Assembly: GCF_002080395.1 (NCBI RefSeq)
Contig: NZ_CP020478.1
Coordinates: 1,562,886 to 1,626,885 of the forward strand
Direction of reading: 5' to 3'
Origin: Campylobacter helveticus
GTDB taxonomy: Bacteria > Campylobacterota > Campylobacteria > Campylobacterales > Campylobacteraceae
Length of the DNA stretch: 64,000 nt
Shown here: positions 1-9,604 of the stretch, one piece after another
Layout of the letters: each line of letters opens with the position of its first letter
Position numbering within the stretch: position 1 is the first letter of the stretch
Position numbers and translations under genes: made by a program
The notes under the pieces: model-generated
Databases searched by the model: none
Told to the model about the DNA's origin: nothing
Seen by the model: only the letters and a program-made list of their open reading frames with translations

Positions 1-228
1 GCTTAAAATACTTTCTTTTGTAATCGGCTCTATATAAGTTGCATCAGCAAATTCAGGGTCTGTCATAATGGTCGCAGGATTTGAATTAATCAAAACAACG
101 CGGTATCCAAGCTCTTTTAAAGTTTTAGCCGCCTGAGTGCCAGAATAATCAAACTCGCAAGCCTGTCCTATCACGATAGGTCCGCTTCCTATAAGTAAAA
201 TATTGTTAATATCATTTCGCTTCGGCAT
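1..228 (-). CDS. carB: Carbamoyl-phosphate synthase large subunit, N-terminal part (cut by window)
   Basis: The first 76 codons of CarB are present; the rest lies outside the window. CarB makes carbamoyl phosphate from bicarbonate, ATP and glutamine-derived ammonia for pyrimidine and arginine synthesis in the cytoplasm. The translation begins [20 protein letters not shown] and continues with [13 protein letters not shown] and a [14 protein letters not shown] segment, the hallmark start of the first ATP-grasp half of CarB. The start ATG is at 226–228, preceded by AGGAAAG. It is followed by mreC in the same direction after a 68-base gap that ends at the mreC gene's far end, so the two may or may not share a transcript. 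Confidence 0.95.
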   Translation of the reverse strand, partial: MPKRNDINNILLIGSGPIVIGQACEFDYSGTQAAKTLKELGYRVVLINSNPATIMTDPEFADATYIEPITKESILS

Positions 229-296
229 AAGTCTTTCCTAAAGTAAAAATGCAAAATTATAACTAAATTTCACTAATCAAAGTTTTTAAGTGGATT

Positions 297-1046
297 TCAA
301 TAAGTTTTTTCAATGATGTATAAATAAGAAGGGATATTAAGATTGACATAAGGTTTTACAAGGGCATTTTGATACATATCATCTTCACTAATGCTTTCAA
401 TCACACCTACACCAACTCCAGCAAAAAAGACATTATCAAACCCACTTGTATAAATCACATCACCCTCTTTTATCTTAGAAGATTTAGGGATAAATTTTAC
501 CACAACCTTGCCATTTTCGCCGTGTATAATGCCGGGGTATTTTTCCTTTCCTATATAAACGGAAAAGATGCACTTTTCATCACCTTGCAAAAGCGCCATA
601 GTCCTGCCGTCTTTATTAACTGCTATACCAGCACTAAAACCAGAATAAATTAAACCGCGGTTTTTCGTGCTTGTTTTGAAATCATCAAGCCATACTTTTT
701 GATAATTATTCACACCAACATAAGAAATCGCTCTTGTGAGTGTTAAACTTGGAAAATATTGAGTAGAATTTTTATCCTCCAAAAAGCGATTAATGCGGTC
801 TGCGAAAGTGTTAAGAAGTATAGAATTTTCTTCTAATTCTTTATTTCTTTTTTTTAGAATTTCAATTTGCTCGGCTTGGTCAAAATGCTTGGAAATGGAA
901 GCACTCAAGTAATCCTTAAAATCATAAAGATTACTTAAGACAAAATCATTAACATAAAGAGTATTTTTTTTTATCACGCCCCCATAATAAAAAGAAACAA
1001 AAACCAAAAAAGCTAAGATTAAGACATAAAAAATCTTATTCTTCAT
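297..1046 (-). CDS. mreC: Rod shape-determining protein MreC
   Basis: 249 aa. MreC is an inner-membrane protein of the elongasome that links cytoplasmic MreB filaments to peptidoglycan synthases in the periplasm. Seen here: one N-terminal membrane segment (about residues 5–23), a short coiled-coil-like stretch (about 55–90, [11 protein letters not shown] region), and a C-terminal beta domain containing [20 protein letters not shown] and [20 protein letters not shown], typical of the family. The start overlaps the end of mreB by 11 bases, so translation is probably coupled. No mreD follows inside the window, only carB. Confidence 0.93.
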   Translation of the reverse strand: MKNKIFYVLILAFLVFVSFYYGGVIKKNTLYVNDFVLSNLYDFKDYLSASISKHFDQAEQIEILKKRNKELEENSILLNTFADRINRFLEDKNSTQYFPSLTLTRAISYVGVNNYQKVWLDDFKTSTKNRGLIYSGFSAGIAVNKDGRTMALLQGDEKCIFSVYIGKEKYPGIIHGENGKVVVKFIPKSSKIKEGDVIYTSGFDNVFFAGVGVGVIESISEDDMYQNALVKPYVNLNIPSYLYIIEKTY

Positions 1047-2076
1047 TCGTTAGTTGATGTAAAAGTGAAATTTCTTCTAAAGCCTTACCTGTGCCTCTAG
1101 CTACTGCTAAAAGCGGCTCATCAGCCACATATACAGGCAACCTCACTAATTCGCTTAAATACTTATCAAGCCCACGAATCAAAGCTCCGCCTCCTGTTAA
1201 AACCACACCATTTTCGACTATATCACTCGCCAAATCAGGCGGCATCATCTCAAGCACCATTTTAAGTGCATCGGCTATCTCTTTTAAATATTCCTTCATC
1301 GCCTCCCTTACATCTTCGCTCGTAAGCTCAATGCGAGAGAGTAAGCCACTTATTTGGTCGCGTCCTTTTACAACCATAGAAAGTTCTTTTGGGAGTTGTA
1401 CGGCTGAACCTATGGTTATTTTAACCTCTTCACCCGTTCTTTCGCCTATGACAAGATTATATTTATCTTTGACATAATTAACTATACTCATATCAAGCTT
1501 ATCGCCTGCGGTGCGTATGGACTTTGAAATCACAAGCCCCCCGAGAGAAATCACCCCTATCTCCGTCGTCCCACCACCAATATCCACGACCAAATTCCCC
1601 TTAGGCTCTTGAATCGGCAAATTTGCTCCAATAGCCGCCGCCATAGGCTCTTCTATCAAAAAGACCTCTCTAGCCCCAGCACTTAAGGCACTCTCACGCA
1701 CAGCCTTTCTTTCAACCTGTGTCAAGCCATAAGGCACAGAAATAATAATCCTAGGACGCAAAAAACTCTTCCTACGATGTGTCTTTTCTATAAAATAACG
1801 AATCATTTTTTCAGTCATATCAAAATCCGCTATCACGCCGTCTTTCATAGGGCGAATCGCCTCAATATTGCCAGGGGTTTTACCCACCATTTCTTTCGCC
1901 TCTTTACCCACGGCTAGAATTTTAGCCTTAGAGCCGTATCTTTCACGCTCAACCGCCACAACCGAAGGCTCATTAATCACTATACCCTTATCCTTAACCA
2001 ATACCAAAGTATTAGCCGTGCCTAAATCGATGCCCATATCACTGGAGAAAAATCCTATCAACTGGTCTAAAATCAT
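1036..2076 (-). CDS. mreB: Rod shape-determining actin-like protein MreB
   Basis: 346 aa, full family length. MreB is a bacterial actin that polymerises under the membrane and directs cell-wall elongation. The phosphate-1 loop [14 protein letters not shown] is at about residue 14, [20 protein letters not shown] (phosphate 2) near 160, and [17 protein letters not shown] near 285, all diagnostic. The ATG at 2074–2076 has an AAGGGAT Shine-Dalgarno sequence just upstream. It sits between clpX (12 bases upstream) and mreC (overlap), so the block clpX–mreB–mreC is one transcription unit by spacing. Confidence 0.97.
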   Translation of the reverse strand: MILDQLIGFFSSDMGIDLGTANTLVLVKDKGIVINEPSVVAVERERYGSKAKILAVGKEAKEMVGKTPGNIEAIRPMKDGVIADFDMTEKMIRYFIEKTHRRKSFLRPRIIISVPYGLTQVERKAVRESALSAGAREVFLIEEPMAAAIGANLPIQEPKGNLVVDIGGGTTEIGVISLGGLVISKSIRTAGDKLDMSIVNYVKDKYNLVIGERTGEEVKITIGSAVQLPKELSMVVKGRDQISGLLSRIELTSEDVREAMKEYLKEIADALKMVLEMMPPDLASDIVENGVVLTGGGALIRGLDKYLSELVRLPVYVADEPLLAVARGTGKALEEISLLHQLTNEE

Positions 2077-2088
2077 TCTTATATCCCT

Positions 2089-3318
2089 TTAACTTATTTT
2101 TTTCTTAATCAACAAAGCCTTCGCACCCTCGCAAACGACCTCTTTTGTGATAACAATATCATAGTCTTTATATTCAGGTAATTCAAACATTAAATCAACC
2201 ATCATTTCCTCGATAATGCTCCTAAGTCCTCTCGCACCCGTCTTTCTCTCAAGCGCTAGTTTTGCAATAGCCCTTAAAGCGTCTTTCTCAAATTTCAAAT
2301 TCACCCCATCAATGGCAAAAAGTTTTTGATATTGTTTAATAATTGCATTTTTAGGTTCGGTTAAAATTCTTACCATATCATCTTCATCAAGCTCATTTAA
2401 AGAAGCAATGATATGCAAACGCCCAATAAGCTCAGGTATAAGTCCAAAATGCACCAAGTCATCAGGCTCGATTTTCTCTAGCAAATTCTTATCTTTTTCT
2501 CCACTATCATCAAAAAAGCCCACAACTTTATCGCCAAGTTTGCGTTTTAAAATTTGCTCCAAACCATCAAAAGCACCACCACATACAAATAAAATATTAC
2601 TCGTATCAATTTGTATAAAATCTTGATTAGGATGCTTTCTACCCCCTTTTGGAGGGATATTAACCAAACTTCCTTCTATAATCTTAAGTAAGGCTTGCTG
2701 CACTCCCTCACCGCTCACATCACGCGTAATAGAGCGATTTTCACTCATTCTAGCAATTTTATCAATCTCATCGATAAAAACGATACCTTTTTGCGCTCTT
2801 TCTACATCATTATTAGCCGCTTGTAAAAGGCGTGTAAGTATGTTTTCTACATCTTCTCCCACATAGCCAGCCTCCGTTAAAGAAGTTGCATCGCAAATAG
2901 CAATAGGCACATCTAAAAAGCGTGCTAAAGTCTGTGCCAAAAGCGTTTTACCGCTACCTGTGGGACCAACAAGCAAAATATTAGATTTAAAAAGCTCAGT
3001 ATCATCATCTTCTAAATCTGCCCTAAAAAGCCTTTTGTAGTGATTATATACGCCTACGCTGAAAATCTTTTTTGCCCTGTCTTGTCCTATTACATAACGA
3101 TCTAAATAAGCCTTTAAGCTTTTAGGGGTAATATTTTGAAAATTCAAATCACTTTTTTCTGTATTTTGAGCCTTTTTTAAAGAATTTTCCTCTCCATAAA
3201 TAATACTATAAGCCCCCTCGACACAATACTCACAAATACAAGCATCGCCATTTTCATTTGCTAAAATTCTTATATTATCATTATCGACTTTATTGCAAAA
3301 GCTACATTTTTTAGCCAT
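2089..3318 (-). CDS. clpX: ATP-dependent Clp protease ATP-binding subunit ClpX
   Basis: 409 aa. ClpX is the hexameric AAA+ unfoldase that feeds substrates to ClpP. The N-terminal zinc-binding domain is intact (Cys5, Cys8, Cys29, Cys32 spacing). Walker A GPTGSGKT is at about 118–125, Walker [11 protein letters not shown] follows, and the C-terminal domain carries [15 protein letters not shown] and [16 protein letters not shown], the sensor and arginine-finger region. It overlaps the end of lpxA by 8 bases, which places it in the lipid A/cell-shape cluster. Confidence 0.97.
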   Translation of the reverse strand: MAKKCSFCNKVDNDNIRILANENGDACICEYCVEGAYSIIYGEENSLKKAQNTEKSDLNFQNITPKSLKAYLDRYVIGQDRAKKIFSVGVYNHYKRLFRADLEDDDTELFKSNILLVGPTGSGKTLLAQTLARFLDVPIAICDATSLTEAGYVGEDVENILTRLLQAANNDVERAQKGIVFIDEIDKIARMSENRSITRDVSGEGVQQALLKIIEGSLVNIPPKGGRKHPNQDFIQIDTSNILFVCGGAFDGLEQILKRKLGDKVVGFFDDSGEKDKNLLEKIEPDDLVHFGLIPELIGRLHIIASLNELDEDDMVRILTEPKNAIIKQYQKLFAIDGVNLKFEKDALRAIAKLALERKTGARGLRSIIEEMMVDLMFELPEYKDYDIVITKEVVCEGAKALLIKKKIS

Positions 3319-4102
3319 TATTTTTGCCTTTATACACAGGAATCCCTCGTTTCGTTTCTAAAATAAAACGACACATTTTTTTGACATTTTCACTACTTTC
3401 CTCTTCAAGTAAAAGCCTCGCATTCTCTTTTAAATCTCCACCCTTAAATAAAAATTTATAAGCTTTATTTAAACACTCCACTTCATCTTTTTCAAAACGG
3501 CGTCGAATGCCTACTAAATTTAAACTTCTAATACTTGCCCTATTGCCCTCTGCTAAACAAAAAGGCACAATATCTTGTGAAAGTGCTGAAGCACCCGCTA
3601 TCATAGCACCCTCCCCCACTTTAACAAATTGATGGATAGGCGTTAATCCCCCAACAACAACAAAATCATCAAGCTCAACATGCCCAGCTAAAGTGGCGTT
3701 ATTTGCCAAAATGATATTATCGCCCAAGATACAATCGTGAGCTATATGACAATATGCCATTATAAAAGCATTGTCCCCTATCTTAGTGAAACCATCGCCT
3801 TTTGCCGTGCCAGAATTTATCGTGGCAAATTCTCTAATCGTTGCTTTTTTGCCTATAATCACACCTGTCTTTTGCTCATCTTTATAAGAAATATCTTGAG
3901 GGATGTCGCCCACACAAGCATAAGAAAATACACGGCTTTCATCGCCTATTGTCGTATCGGCTAAAATTCTTGCACCTTGCTTAATCACAACCCCATTGCC
4001 GATTTTAGCATTTTTGCTGACAAAGGCATAGGCTTCAATTTGCACATCATCGCCTAAAATCGCCCCATCTTCAATCACTGCACTAGAATGAATTTGTCTC
4101 AA
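3311..4102 (-). CDS. lpxA: Acyl-ACP–UDP-N-acetylglucosamine O-acyltransferase LpxA
   Basis: 263 aa. It catalyses the first step of lipid A synthesis, acylating UDP-GlcNAc (or the diamino analogue) in the cytoplasm. The N-terminal two thirds is a left-handed parallel beta helix of hexapeptide repeats ([33 protein letters not shown]); the histidine in AYCHIAHD corresponds to the catalytic His. The C-terminal helical domain is present. The start is a TTG (4100–4102) with a purine-rich GTGAGAGAG upstream; no ATG gives a full-length protein. It lies 7 bases after fabZ, as in many Gram-negatives. Confidence 0.95.
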   Translation of the reverse strand: MRQIHSSAVIEDGAILGDDVQIEAYAFVSKNAKIGNGVVIKQGARILADTTIGDESRVFSYACVGDIPQDISYKDEQKTGVIIGKKATIREFATINSGTAKGDGFTKIGDNAFIMAYCHIAHDCILGDNIILANNATLAGHVELDDFVVVGGLTPIHQFVKVGEGAMIAGASALSQDIVPFCLAEGNRASIRSLNLVGIRRRFEKDEVECLNKAYKFLFKGGDLKENARLLLEEESSENVKKMCRFILETKRGIPVYKGKNNG

Positions 4103-4109
4103 AACTCTC

Positions 4110-4550
4110 TCACTTATCCACTATCATCGCTTTAAGCTCGGCTTCTGCGACCAAATTTCCCTCAACAAAAGCTTTACCCTCAAAAATCCACAATGCACCG
4201 CGATTTTTCACAACACGCATTTCATAATCAAGTCTATCGCCCGGACGCACAGGATTTCTAAATTTCGCCCCATCAATCCCTGTAAAATAAACCACTTTTT
4301 CCTTAGGATTAACCTTATCATCCATACTTTCAAAAGCCAAAACACCCCCAGTTTGCGCCATACCCTCTAAAATAAGCACTCCTGGGTAAATAGGATGTCC
4401 GGGAAAATGCCCCATAAATACATAATCACTAATGCTAATATTTTTATAGCCTTTCACCACTTCGCCGATTTTTAATTCCGTGATTTTATCAACGAGTAAA
4501 AAAGGATAACGGTGTGGTAAAATTTCTTGAATCTGCATTACATCTATCAT
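4110..4550 (-). CDS. fabZ: 3-hydroxyacyl-ACP dehydratase FabZ
   Basis: 146 aa from the ATG at 4548–4550; a TTG two codons earlier is less likely. FabZ dehydrates beta-hydroxyacyl-ACP in type II fatty acid synthesis and competes with LpxA for 3-hydroxyacyl-ACP. The hot-dog fold signature is clear: [13 protein letters not shown] near the N terminus and [20 protein letters not shown], holding the catalytic His and Glu. Directly followed by lpxA, so acyl substrate supply and lipid A acylation are co-expressed. Confidence 0.96.
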   Translation of the reverse strand: MIDVMQIQEILPHRYPFLLVDKITELKIGEVVKGYKNISISDYVFMGHFPGHPIYPGVLILEGMAQTGGVLAFESMDDKVNPKEKVVYFTGIDGAKFRNPVRPGDRLDYEMRVVKNRGALWIFEGKAFVEGNLVAEAELKAMIVDK

Positions 4551-4617
4551 TAACAAGCCCTCAAAATTTTAAATCGCATTTTACATAAAAAAATATAACG
4601 AAAAATAAAAAGCTCGT

Positions 4618-5478
4618 TTATTTCTCCAAAATTTGCTTTAAATCTCCCTTAGCAAAAGTTTTTAACTCTTCATATGGCACTTCGAAGAAATCTAAATTTC
4701 TACCCGCTTCGCTGAGCAAATAGCGTAAATTAATATAAAGCCCATTTTCCATAAAAACAACCTCTTGCTTTAAAAGATTAAAGCCAAATTTATCTTCGCT
4801 AAAATAATTCCTCTTATCCCAATCCGCCCAATATTCTTTATTTTTACTCAAATACTCTCTTAGAATTTCAGTAATAAATTTTCTAAATTCCTCGCTATCT
4901 TCTATCACATCACTTAAAATATAAGTTTTAAGTTCCATTGTCTTTGTATCAAGAGAAAAGCCACTGGTGTAAAAGCTAGGATGAGCCGCACCACTATAAG
5001 AATAATCTACAAATTTACGAAAGAAAATTCTATCCTTAGTAAGCTTTGTGATGTTTAGCTCTTGACTCACTTCATTACCATAATAATTTAATTCTTCATT
5101 TTCTAAAAAAACCTTTTTATCCTGCAAAAGTTTATCAAAAGCCTCTTTTGTAGTGCTTGAATTTAAATCCTCATTTAAATTTTTTCTTTCTAAACTTCCC
5201 AAAATAAGCTTAACATCAGGCAAAAAGAAAAGATTATTTTCATAAACATTAGTCGCCTCATTATTCTCGCCATTATGAAAGCCGGTAAAAGTTCGATTCC
5301 CTTCAGCATAAAGCAAGTTAAGTTCACAAATTTTTCCTAAACACACCGCACCCTTTTGCCCATCTTTAAGTTCTGCTAAATGATAAGCATTATCCCCAAA
5401 TTCAAAGCCATATTTTTTAATATAATCCCCAGCCATAAGTTCCAAAGCCATAAACAAAAATAGCACAATTTTTTTCAT
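4618..5478 (-). CDS. Periplasmic DUF3298/RsiV-like protein of unknown function
   Basis: 286 aa from the ATG at 5476–5478, which shares one base with the queH stop (TGATG). An N-terminal signal peptide (KKIVLFLFMALELMAGDYI) suggests export. The centre and C-terminal half, with YSGAAHPSFYTSGFSLD, TYILSDVI and YWADWDKRNYFSEDKFGF, resemble the DUF3298 domain found in RsiV-like periplasmic proteins. No catalytic motif is visible. I infer an envelope protein but cannot name a function; 67 bases separate it from fabZ, so it may end the queH/bcp transcript. Confidence 0.6.
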   Translation of the reverse strand: MKKIVLFLFMALELMAGDYIKKYGFEFGDNAYHLAELKDGQKGAVCLGKICELNLLYAEGNRTFTGFHNGENNEATNVYENNLFFLPDVKLILGSLERKNLNEDLNSSTTKEAFDKLLQDKKVFLENEELNYYGNEVSQELNITKLTKDRIFFRKFVDYSYSGAAHPSFYTSGFSLDTKTMELKTYILSDVIEDSEEFRKFITEILREYLSKNKEYWADWDKRNYFSEDKFGFNLLKQEVVFMENGLYINLRYLLSEAGRNLDFFEVPYEELKTFAKGDLKQILEK

Positions 5479-6557
5479 CAAAATCCCTTTGTCATAATTT
5501 TTTCTCTTGTGTCATAATAAATTTCACTTCTTGCCACTAGCTCGTAAGTCCCAGCGGATAATTTTTCTACGATGATAATGGGTGAGAGATTATACTCTCC
5601 AAAAGCCTTTTGTCTCAAAGCAATTTCCTTTTTCACACTCAAAGGACGCGTTAAAAAATCCTCGAAATTTTTGAATTTATTTTGACATTTGTGATTAAAA
5701 TACGCAAAATCCCAAAAACAAATTTCATCTTTAACGCTTTTAAATTCGCCCCGCAACTCTTCATCAAGGCGGAATTTACTAAGGGCGTTTTTAAAATGAG
5801 AATAAAACAAAATATAGCTTTTCACCACTTTTTTATCTCTTTTTAACAGTCCGCTTAAAAGGCGGTAATTTAAAAATTTCTCCCTTTCAAGTTTGAATTT
5901 CACGCCTTTTTTTTCCAAATTTTTGACCCTTTTATAAAGTGCGATTCTTGCCTCAATACTAGCAGGTAAAACTTGATGATTTACGGGACTCATCAGCTCG
6001 TCAATGAAAGGCTTATTTTGCTTTTGCTTAGAAAGCCCATAGATGCAACCACAATAATTTTGATGATAAAGCATCGCCTCTTTAGCCAAAGCGAACTGCC
6101 TTTGTGTGCCACCATTTTTACGAAAATCAGGAGCTAAAAATTCTATCCCCCACGGCTCACATTCTTTTTGCAAAGCATTTTTAAGCTGCTCTAAATCTTT
6201 TTTTGGACTGGTTAAAAGAGTGGTAGTGAGCCTTTTTTCACCTAGTTTTTTAGCAAATTCTACGCTTCCTCCCATTCTAAAATTAAAGCAAATTTCACAC
6301 CTTGCTCCCTTTTCAGGCTCATTTTCATAGCCCTTTACAGCATTAAGCCATTTTTCATACTCATACGCACCCTTGTAAAGCTTGATGCCTAAATTCTCAC
6401 AGCTTCGCTTCACATCTAAAAAACGCAATTCATACTCGCTATAAGGGTGGATATTTGGGTCGTAAAAAAAGCCCACTAACTTTTCCTTAGGATAGGCTTT
6501 TTGCAATTCCTGCAAGAAATAATGACTATCCACGCTGCAACAAATATGAACAAGCAT
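5478..6557 (-). CDS. queH: Epoxyqueuosine reductase QueH with C-terminal extension
   Basis: 359 aa. QueH performs the last step of queuosine synthesis, reducing epoxyqueuosine in tRNA, using an iron-sulfur cluster. Visible family features: the adjacent cysteines in LVHICCSVDSHYF (residues 2–14), FYDPNIHPYSEYELR, CEICFNFRM, LTTTLLTSPKK and NYCGCIYGL. The QueH domain ends near residue 190–200; known QueH proteins are usually not much longer, whereas here about 150 residues follow with no motif I recognise (FLNYRLLSGLLKRDKKV, a helical/mixed region). It overlaps bcp by one base. Confidence 0.85.
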   Translation of the reverse strand: MLVHICCSVDSHYFLQELQKAYPKEKLVGFFYDPNIHPYSEYELRFLDVKRSCENLGIKLYKGAYEYEKWLNAVKGYENEPEKGARCEICFNFRMGGSVEFAKKLGEKRLTTTLLTSPKKDLEQLKNALQKECEPWGIEFLAPDFRKNGGTQRQFALAKEAMLYHQNYCGCIYGLSKQKQNKPFIDELMSPVNHQVLPASIEARIALYKRVKNLEKKGVKFKLEREKFLNYRLLSGLLKRDKKVVKSYILFYSHFKNALSKFRLDEELRGEFKSVKDEICFWDFAYFNHKCQNKFKNFEDFLTRPLSVKKEIALRQKAFGEYNLSPIIIVEKLSAGTYELVARSEIYYDTREKIMTKGF

Positions 6558-7009
6558 TAAAGGCTCTCAAGCACTTTTAAAGCGTGTTCTTTCACACTCA
6601 CAGGGCTATAAATTTGAGCGATCTTCCCCTCTTCGTCAATGACAAAAGTAGAGCGGATTAGCCCCTCGTATTCCTTGCCGTAGTTTTTCTTAAGCCCCCA
6701 CGCCCCGTAAAATTTGCAGACCTCTTTTTGACTATCACTTAGTAAAATATGCTTTAGATTAAATTTAGCGATGAAATTTTGATGGCTTTTCACGCTATCG
6801 GGACTCACGCCGATAATCACAGCGTTTTTATTTTCAAAAGCTTCATAATTTTGCGTAAAATCGCAAGCCTGGGTAGTGCAGCCCGGAGTATTATCCTTAG
6901 GATAAAAATACAAAATCACTTTTTTACCCAAAAAATCCCTTAAAGCCACGCTAATGCCATCTTGATTTAAAAGCTCGAATTCTGGGGCTTTTTCTCCTAT
7001 TTTTAACAT
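6557..7009 (-). CDS. bcp: Thioredoxin-dependent thiol peroxidase (Bcp/PrxQ)
   Basis: 150 aa. It reduces hydrogen peroxide and organic hydroperoxides in the cytoplasm with electrons from thioredoxin. The peroxidatic and resolving cysteines are visible in DNTPGCTTQACDFTQ (spaced by four residues as in PrxQ proteins), followed by VIIGVSPDSVKSHQNFIAKF and LLSDSQKEVCKFYGAWG. The ATG at 7007–7009 has AAGGAAACA upstream. It is followed by queH with a one-base overlap. Confidence 0.93.
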   Translation of the reverse strand: MLKIGEKAPEFELLNQDGISVALRDFLGKKVILYFYPKDNTPGCTTQACDFTQNYEAFENKNAVIIGVSPDSVKSHQNFIAKFNLKHILLSDSQKEVCKFYGAWGLKKNYGKEYEGLIRSTFVIDEEGKIAQIYSPVSVKEHALKVLESL

Positions 7010-7067
7010 TTTGTTTCCTTGTGAAATTGATTTAAAATTAAAGTGGATTTGATAACGCTACCGCGAT

Positions 7068-7268
7068 TTAGCCCCTAGTCTTAATTTGCTCCACACTTTT
7101 ACCACCAAAACCTATATCATAAGGCTCAATGTCCTCTATCATCACCACAACTCTTTCTTTAGTTTTATTATATTTCGTGCTTAAAAGCTCGGTTATATCG
7201 GTGATGAGCTGGGCTTTTTCCTCTTTACTTAAAGTAGGTTTAGCAAGTTTAATATTAACTATAGGCAT
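7068..7268 (-). CDS. 4-oxalocrotonate tautomerase family protein
   Basis: 66 aa, the normal size of the small tautomerase family. I chose the ATG at 7266–7268 rather than an upstream in-frame codon because it places proline at position 2 (MPIVNIKLAKPTLSKEEK), the catalytic N-terminal Pro1 after Met removal, and has AAGGAG seven bases upstream. A conserved arginine-containing RVVVMIEDIEP stretch follows. The physiological substrate is unknown in campylobacters; no aromatic degradation genes are near. It precedes bcp by 58 bases. Confidence 0.85.
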   Translation of the reverse strand: MPIVNIKLAKPTLSKEEKAQLITDITELLSTKYNKTKERVVVMIEDIEPYDIGFGGKSVEQIKTRG

Positions 7269-7350
7269 TCTCAACTCCTTGAAATTTGTCAAATTTTAAC
7301 ATTAAATTTACAATGCTTTTTAAATTTACCTTAAAAAATTTTCTACTTTA

Positions 7351-7370
7351 AATAATGATAATAACTATTA
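7351..7370 (+). promoter_or_regulatory. Probable Fur box upstream of metal-uptake operon
   Basis: AATAATGATAATAACTATTA matches the classical 19-base Fur consensus GATAATGATAATCATTATC at 15 of 19 positions by hand alignment. It lies about 90 bases before the binding-protein gene at 7461 in the divergent gap with the tautomerase gene. Iron-dependent repression of the downstream operon is inferred. Confidence 0.65.
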
Positions 7371-7460
7371 AAAAATTTATTAATTTATAAGCTTTTTAAA
7401 AATAAAATGCGTTTTTATTTTTAAAATGAAATCTTTTATCATTTTTATAAAGGAGAAAAA

Positions 7461-8558
7461 ATGCGAAAAATTTTCAAAGTTGCATTATTTTTAATGCTTG
7501 TATCCTCTTTGAGTTTTTCTAAAGAAATTGTGCTTAAAGATGTTTTAGATAGAGAAGTTAAGGTCAATTTACCCGCTAAACGCATCGCTTTAGGCTTTTA
7601 CTACACGGACTTTTTAGCCGTTGGAGGAGTAGAATCTTTAGATAAAGTGGTAGGCTTTTCTAAAGCAGTTTGGACGGACTGGACACCTGCTAGTTGGGAA
7701 GTTTATAGCAAAGCCTTGCCTAGGTTAAATTCTTTGGAGGATTTTGGTGAAGTTGAAGTGGGGACTTTTTCTGTGGAGAAAGTGCTTTCTTTAAAGCCTG
7801 ATTTACTTATCTTAGCAGCTTGGCAGTATCAAGTCTTAGAATTTGACTTAGAGCCTATTATCGAGGCAAATATCCCCATTATCGTGCTAGATTATAATAA
7901 AGAAAAGGTTGAACTTCACGCAAAAAGCACGGAGCTTTTAGGGCTAATCACAGGAAAAGAAGAAAAAGCTAAAGAGCTTATAAGCTTTTATAAAAACACT
8001 GCCAAAGAAGTCGCGAGTAGGATAGAAAAAGCCAAACTCCCTAAACCAAAAATTTATATAGAATTTGGCAACAAAGGTCCAAATGAAGCTGGTTTTACTT
8101 ATGGAAAAGATATGTGGGGGAGTCTTATTGATTTAGCTGGAGGCGAAAACATCGCAGCCCCTTTTGTGAAGCAATGGGCACCCATTAATCCTGAGCAAAT
8201 TCTCGTCTCAAAACCTGATGTCATAATGATAGCGGGACGCGAAACGGAGCTAAAGAAAAACAAAGAAGCGATGGTAATGGGCTTTAACATAGAAGAAAAA
8301 GAAGCTTTAAGAAGACTAAATGCTTATAAAAATAGACCGGGTTGGAGTGAGCTTCCTGCGATAAAAGACAATAGACTTTATGGGCTTTATATGGGAGCTT
8401 CAAGAACCCTAGCCGATGCCGCAATGATACAATACATCGCTAAAGCCTTGTATCCAAGCTTATTTGAAGATATTGACCCGATTAAAACCTATATCTATTT
8501 TCACAAATCTTATCTCCCTATCATCCCACAAGGGACCTTTGGGATACAAGCAAAATGA
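7461..8558 (+). CDS. Siderophore/metal ABC transporter substrate-binding protein (FecB/BtuF-like)
   Basis: 365 aa. A cleavable signal peptide (residues 1–20, hydrophobic LFLMLVSSLSFS) without a lipobox cysteine implies a soluble periplasmic protein. The layout is that of cluster A-II (TroA-type) binding proteins: LKDVLDREVKVNLPAKRIAL, then FSVEKVLSLKPDLLILAAWQ, a long linking helix, and LVSKPDVIMIAG in the second lobe. It overlaps the permease gene by ATGA. RBS AAGGAG is 7 bases before the ATG. The Fur-like site upstream suggests iron or an iron chelate as cargo; heme, cobalamin or another metal complex cannot be excluded from sequence alone. Confidence 0.88.
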   Translation: MRKIFKVALFLMLVSSLSFSKEIVLKDVLDREVKVNLPAKRIALGFYYTDFLAVGGVESLDKVVGFSKAVWTDWTPASWEVYSKALPRLNSLEDFGEVEVGTFSVEKVLSLKPDLLILAAWQYQVLEFDLEPIIEANIPIIVLDYNKEKVELHAKSTELLGLITGKEEKAKELISFYKNTAKEVASRIEKAKLPKPKIYIEFGNKGPNEAGFTYGKDMWGSLIDLAGGENIAAPFVKQWAPINPEQILVSKPDVIMIAGRETELKKNKEAMVMGFNIEEKEALRRLNAYKNRPGWSELPAIKDNRLYGLYMGASRTLADAAMIQYIAKALYPSLFEDIDPIKTYIYFHKSYLPIIPQGTFGIQAK

Positions 8559-9604
8559 TAGAGGAAAGCTTAAAAGCACATAGAAAAAGGGAGTTAAAGC
8601 GCCTATTTATCATACTTGCTTTTACGGGTGTGGCTTTTGTCTCTTTGATTTTTGACATTGCCACAGGTCCCTCACTTCTTGCGCCAAAAGAGGTTTTAAA
8701 CGCACTTTTAGCACCGATTTTAGATAAGGAAGTCGAGCCGACAATCTTAAGCATAGTGTATGTTTTAAGACTTCCTATGGCTTTGATGGCTTTAGTTGTT
8801 GGGGCGGCTCTTGGCATTGGTGGGGCTGAAATTCAAACCCTACTTAACAATCCTATGGCAAGCCCTTACACGCTAGGACTTGCTGCAGCGAGTGGTTTTG
8901 GAGCGTCTTTAGTGATAGCTTTTGGAAGTTTTGATTTGCCCCTTATCACAGCTGTTCCCATAGGAGCATTTTTAATGACGATGTTAGCAGCATCCGTGCT
9001 TTTTGGCTTTGCAAGTTTTAAACGATTTGACTCGGCTATGCTTGTTTTGGTAGGAATTTCTTTGTTGTTTTTATTTCAGTCTTCTTTATCTTTAGTGCAG
9101 TATTTAAGTGCACCTGAAATTTCACAACAAATTCTTTTTTGGCTTTTTGGCTCTTTGCTAAAATCAAATTGGACAAATTTACCCATAGTCAGCGTAGTAA
9201 CTCTCATTTGCGTCTTATTCTTACTTCGCGATTCTTGGGCTTTAACCGCGCTTAAATTAGGGGAAGCAAGGGCTAAAAGTATGGGGATAAATTTAAATCT
9301 TTTACGCTTTAAAACCCTCGTTTTAGTTTCCATTATGACAGCGACCGCCATTTCTTTTGTAGGTGTTATAGGCTTTATAGGGCTTGTTGCACCGCATATT
9401 GCAAGAATGCTCGTAGGAGAGGACCAGAGGTTTTTCTTGCCTAGTGCGATGTTTGTGGGGGCGGCATTTTTATCCATCGCTTCTGTTTTATCTAAGGTTA
9501 TCATACCGGGTGCGCTATTTCCCGTTGGAATCATCACTTCTTTAATTGGTGTTCCTTTTTTCTTTTGGATAATTTTTTCAAGGAAAAACTATGCTAGAGC
9601 TTGA
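8555..9604 (+). CDS. FecCD/BtuC-family ABC transporter permease
   Basis: 349 aa, strongly hydrophobic with about nine to ten predicted membrane helices. The family signatures LRLPMALMALVVGAALGIGG and QTLLNNPMASPYTLGLAAASGFGAS near residues 68–115, and FVGVIGFIGLVAPHIARMLVGEDQR near 265–290 (the ATPase-coupling helix) are textbook FecCD features. It overlaps both neighbours (4 bases with the binding protein, 14 with the ATPase), so the three make one importer. Confidence 0.95.
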   Translation: MIEESLKAHRKRELKRLFIILAFTGVAFVSLIFDIATGPSLLAPKEVLNALLAPILDKEVEPTILSIVYVLRLPMALMALVVGAALGIGGAEIQTLLNNPMASPYTLGLAAASGFGASLVIAFGSFDLPLITAVPIGAFLMTMLAASVLFGFASFKRFDSAMLVLVGISLLFLFQSSLSLVQYLSAPEISQQILFWLFGSLLKSNWTNLPIVSVVTLICVLFLLRDSWALTALKLGEARAKSMGINLNLLRFKTLVLVSIMTATAISFVGVIGFIGLVAPHIARMLVGEDQRFFLPSAMFVGAAFLSIASVLSKVIIPGALFPVGIITSLIGVPFFFWIIFSRKNYARA

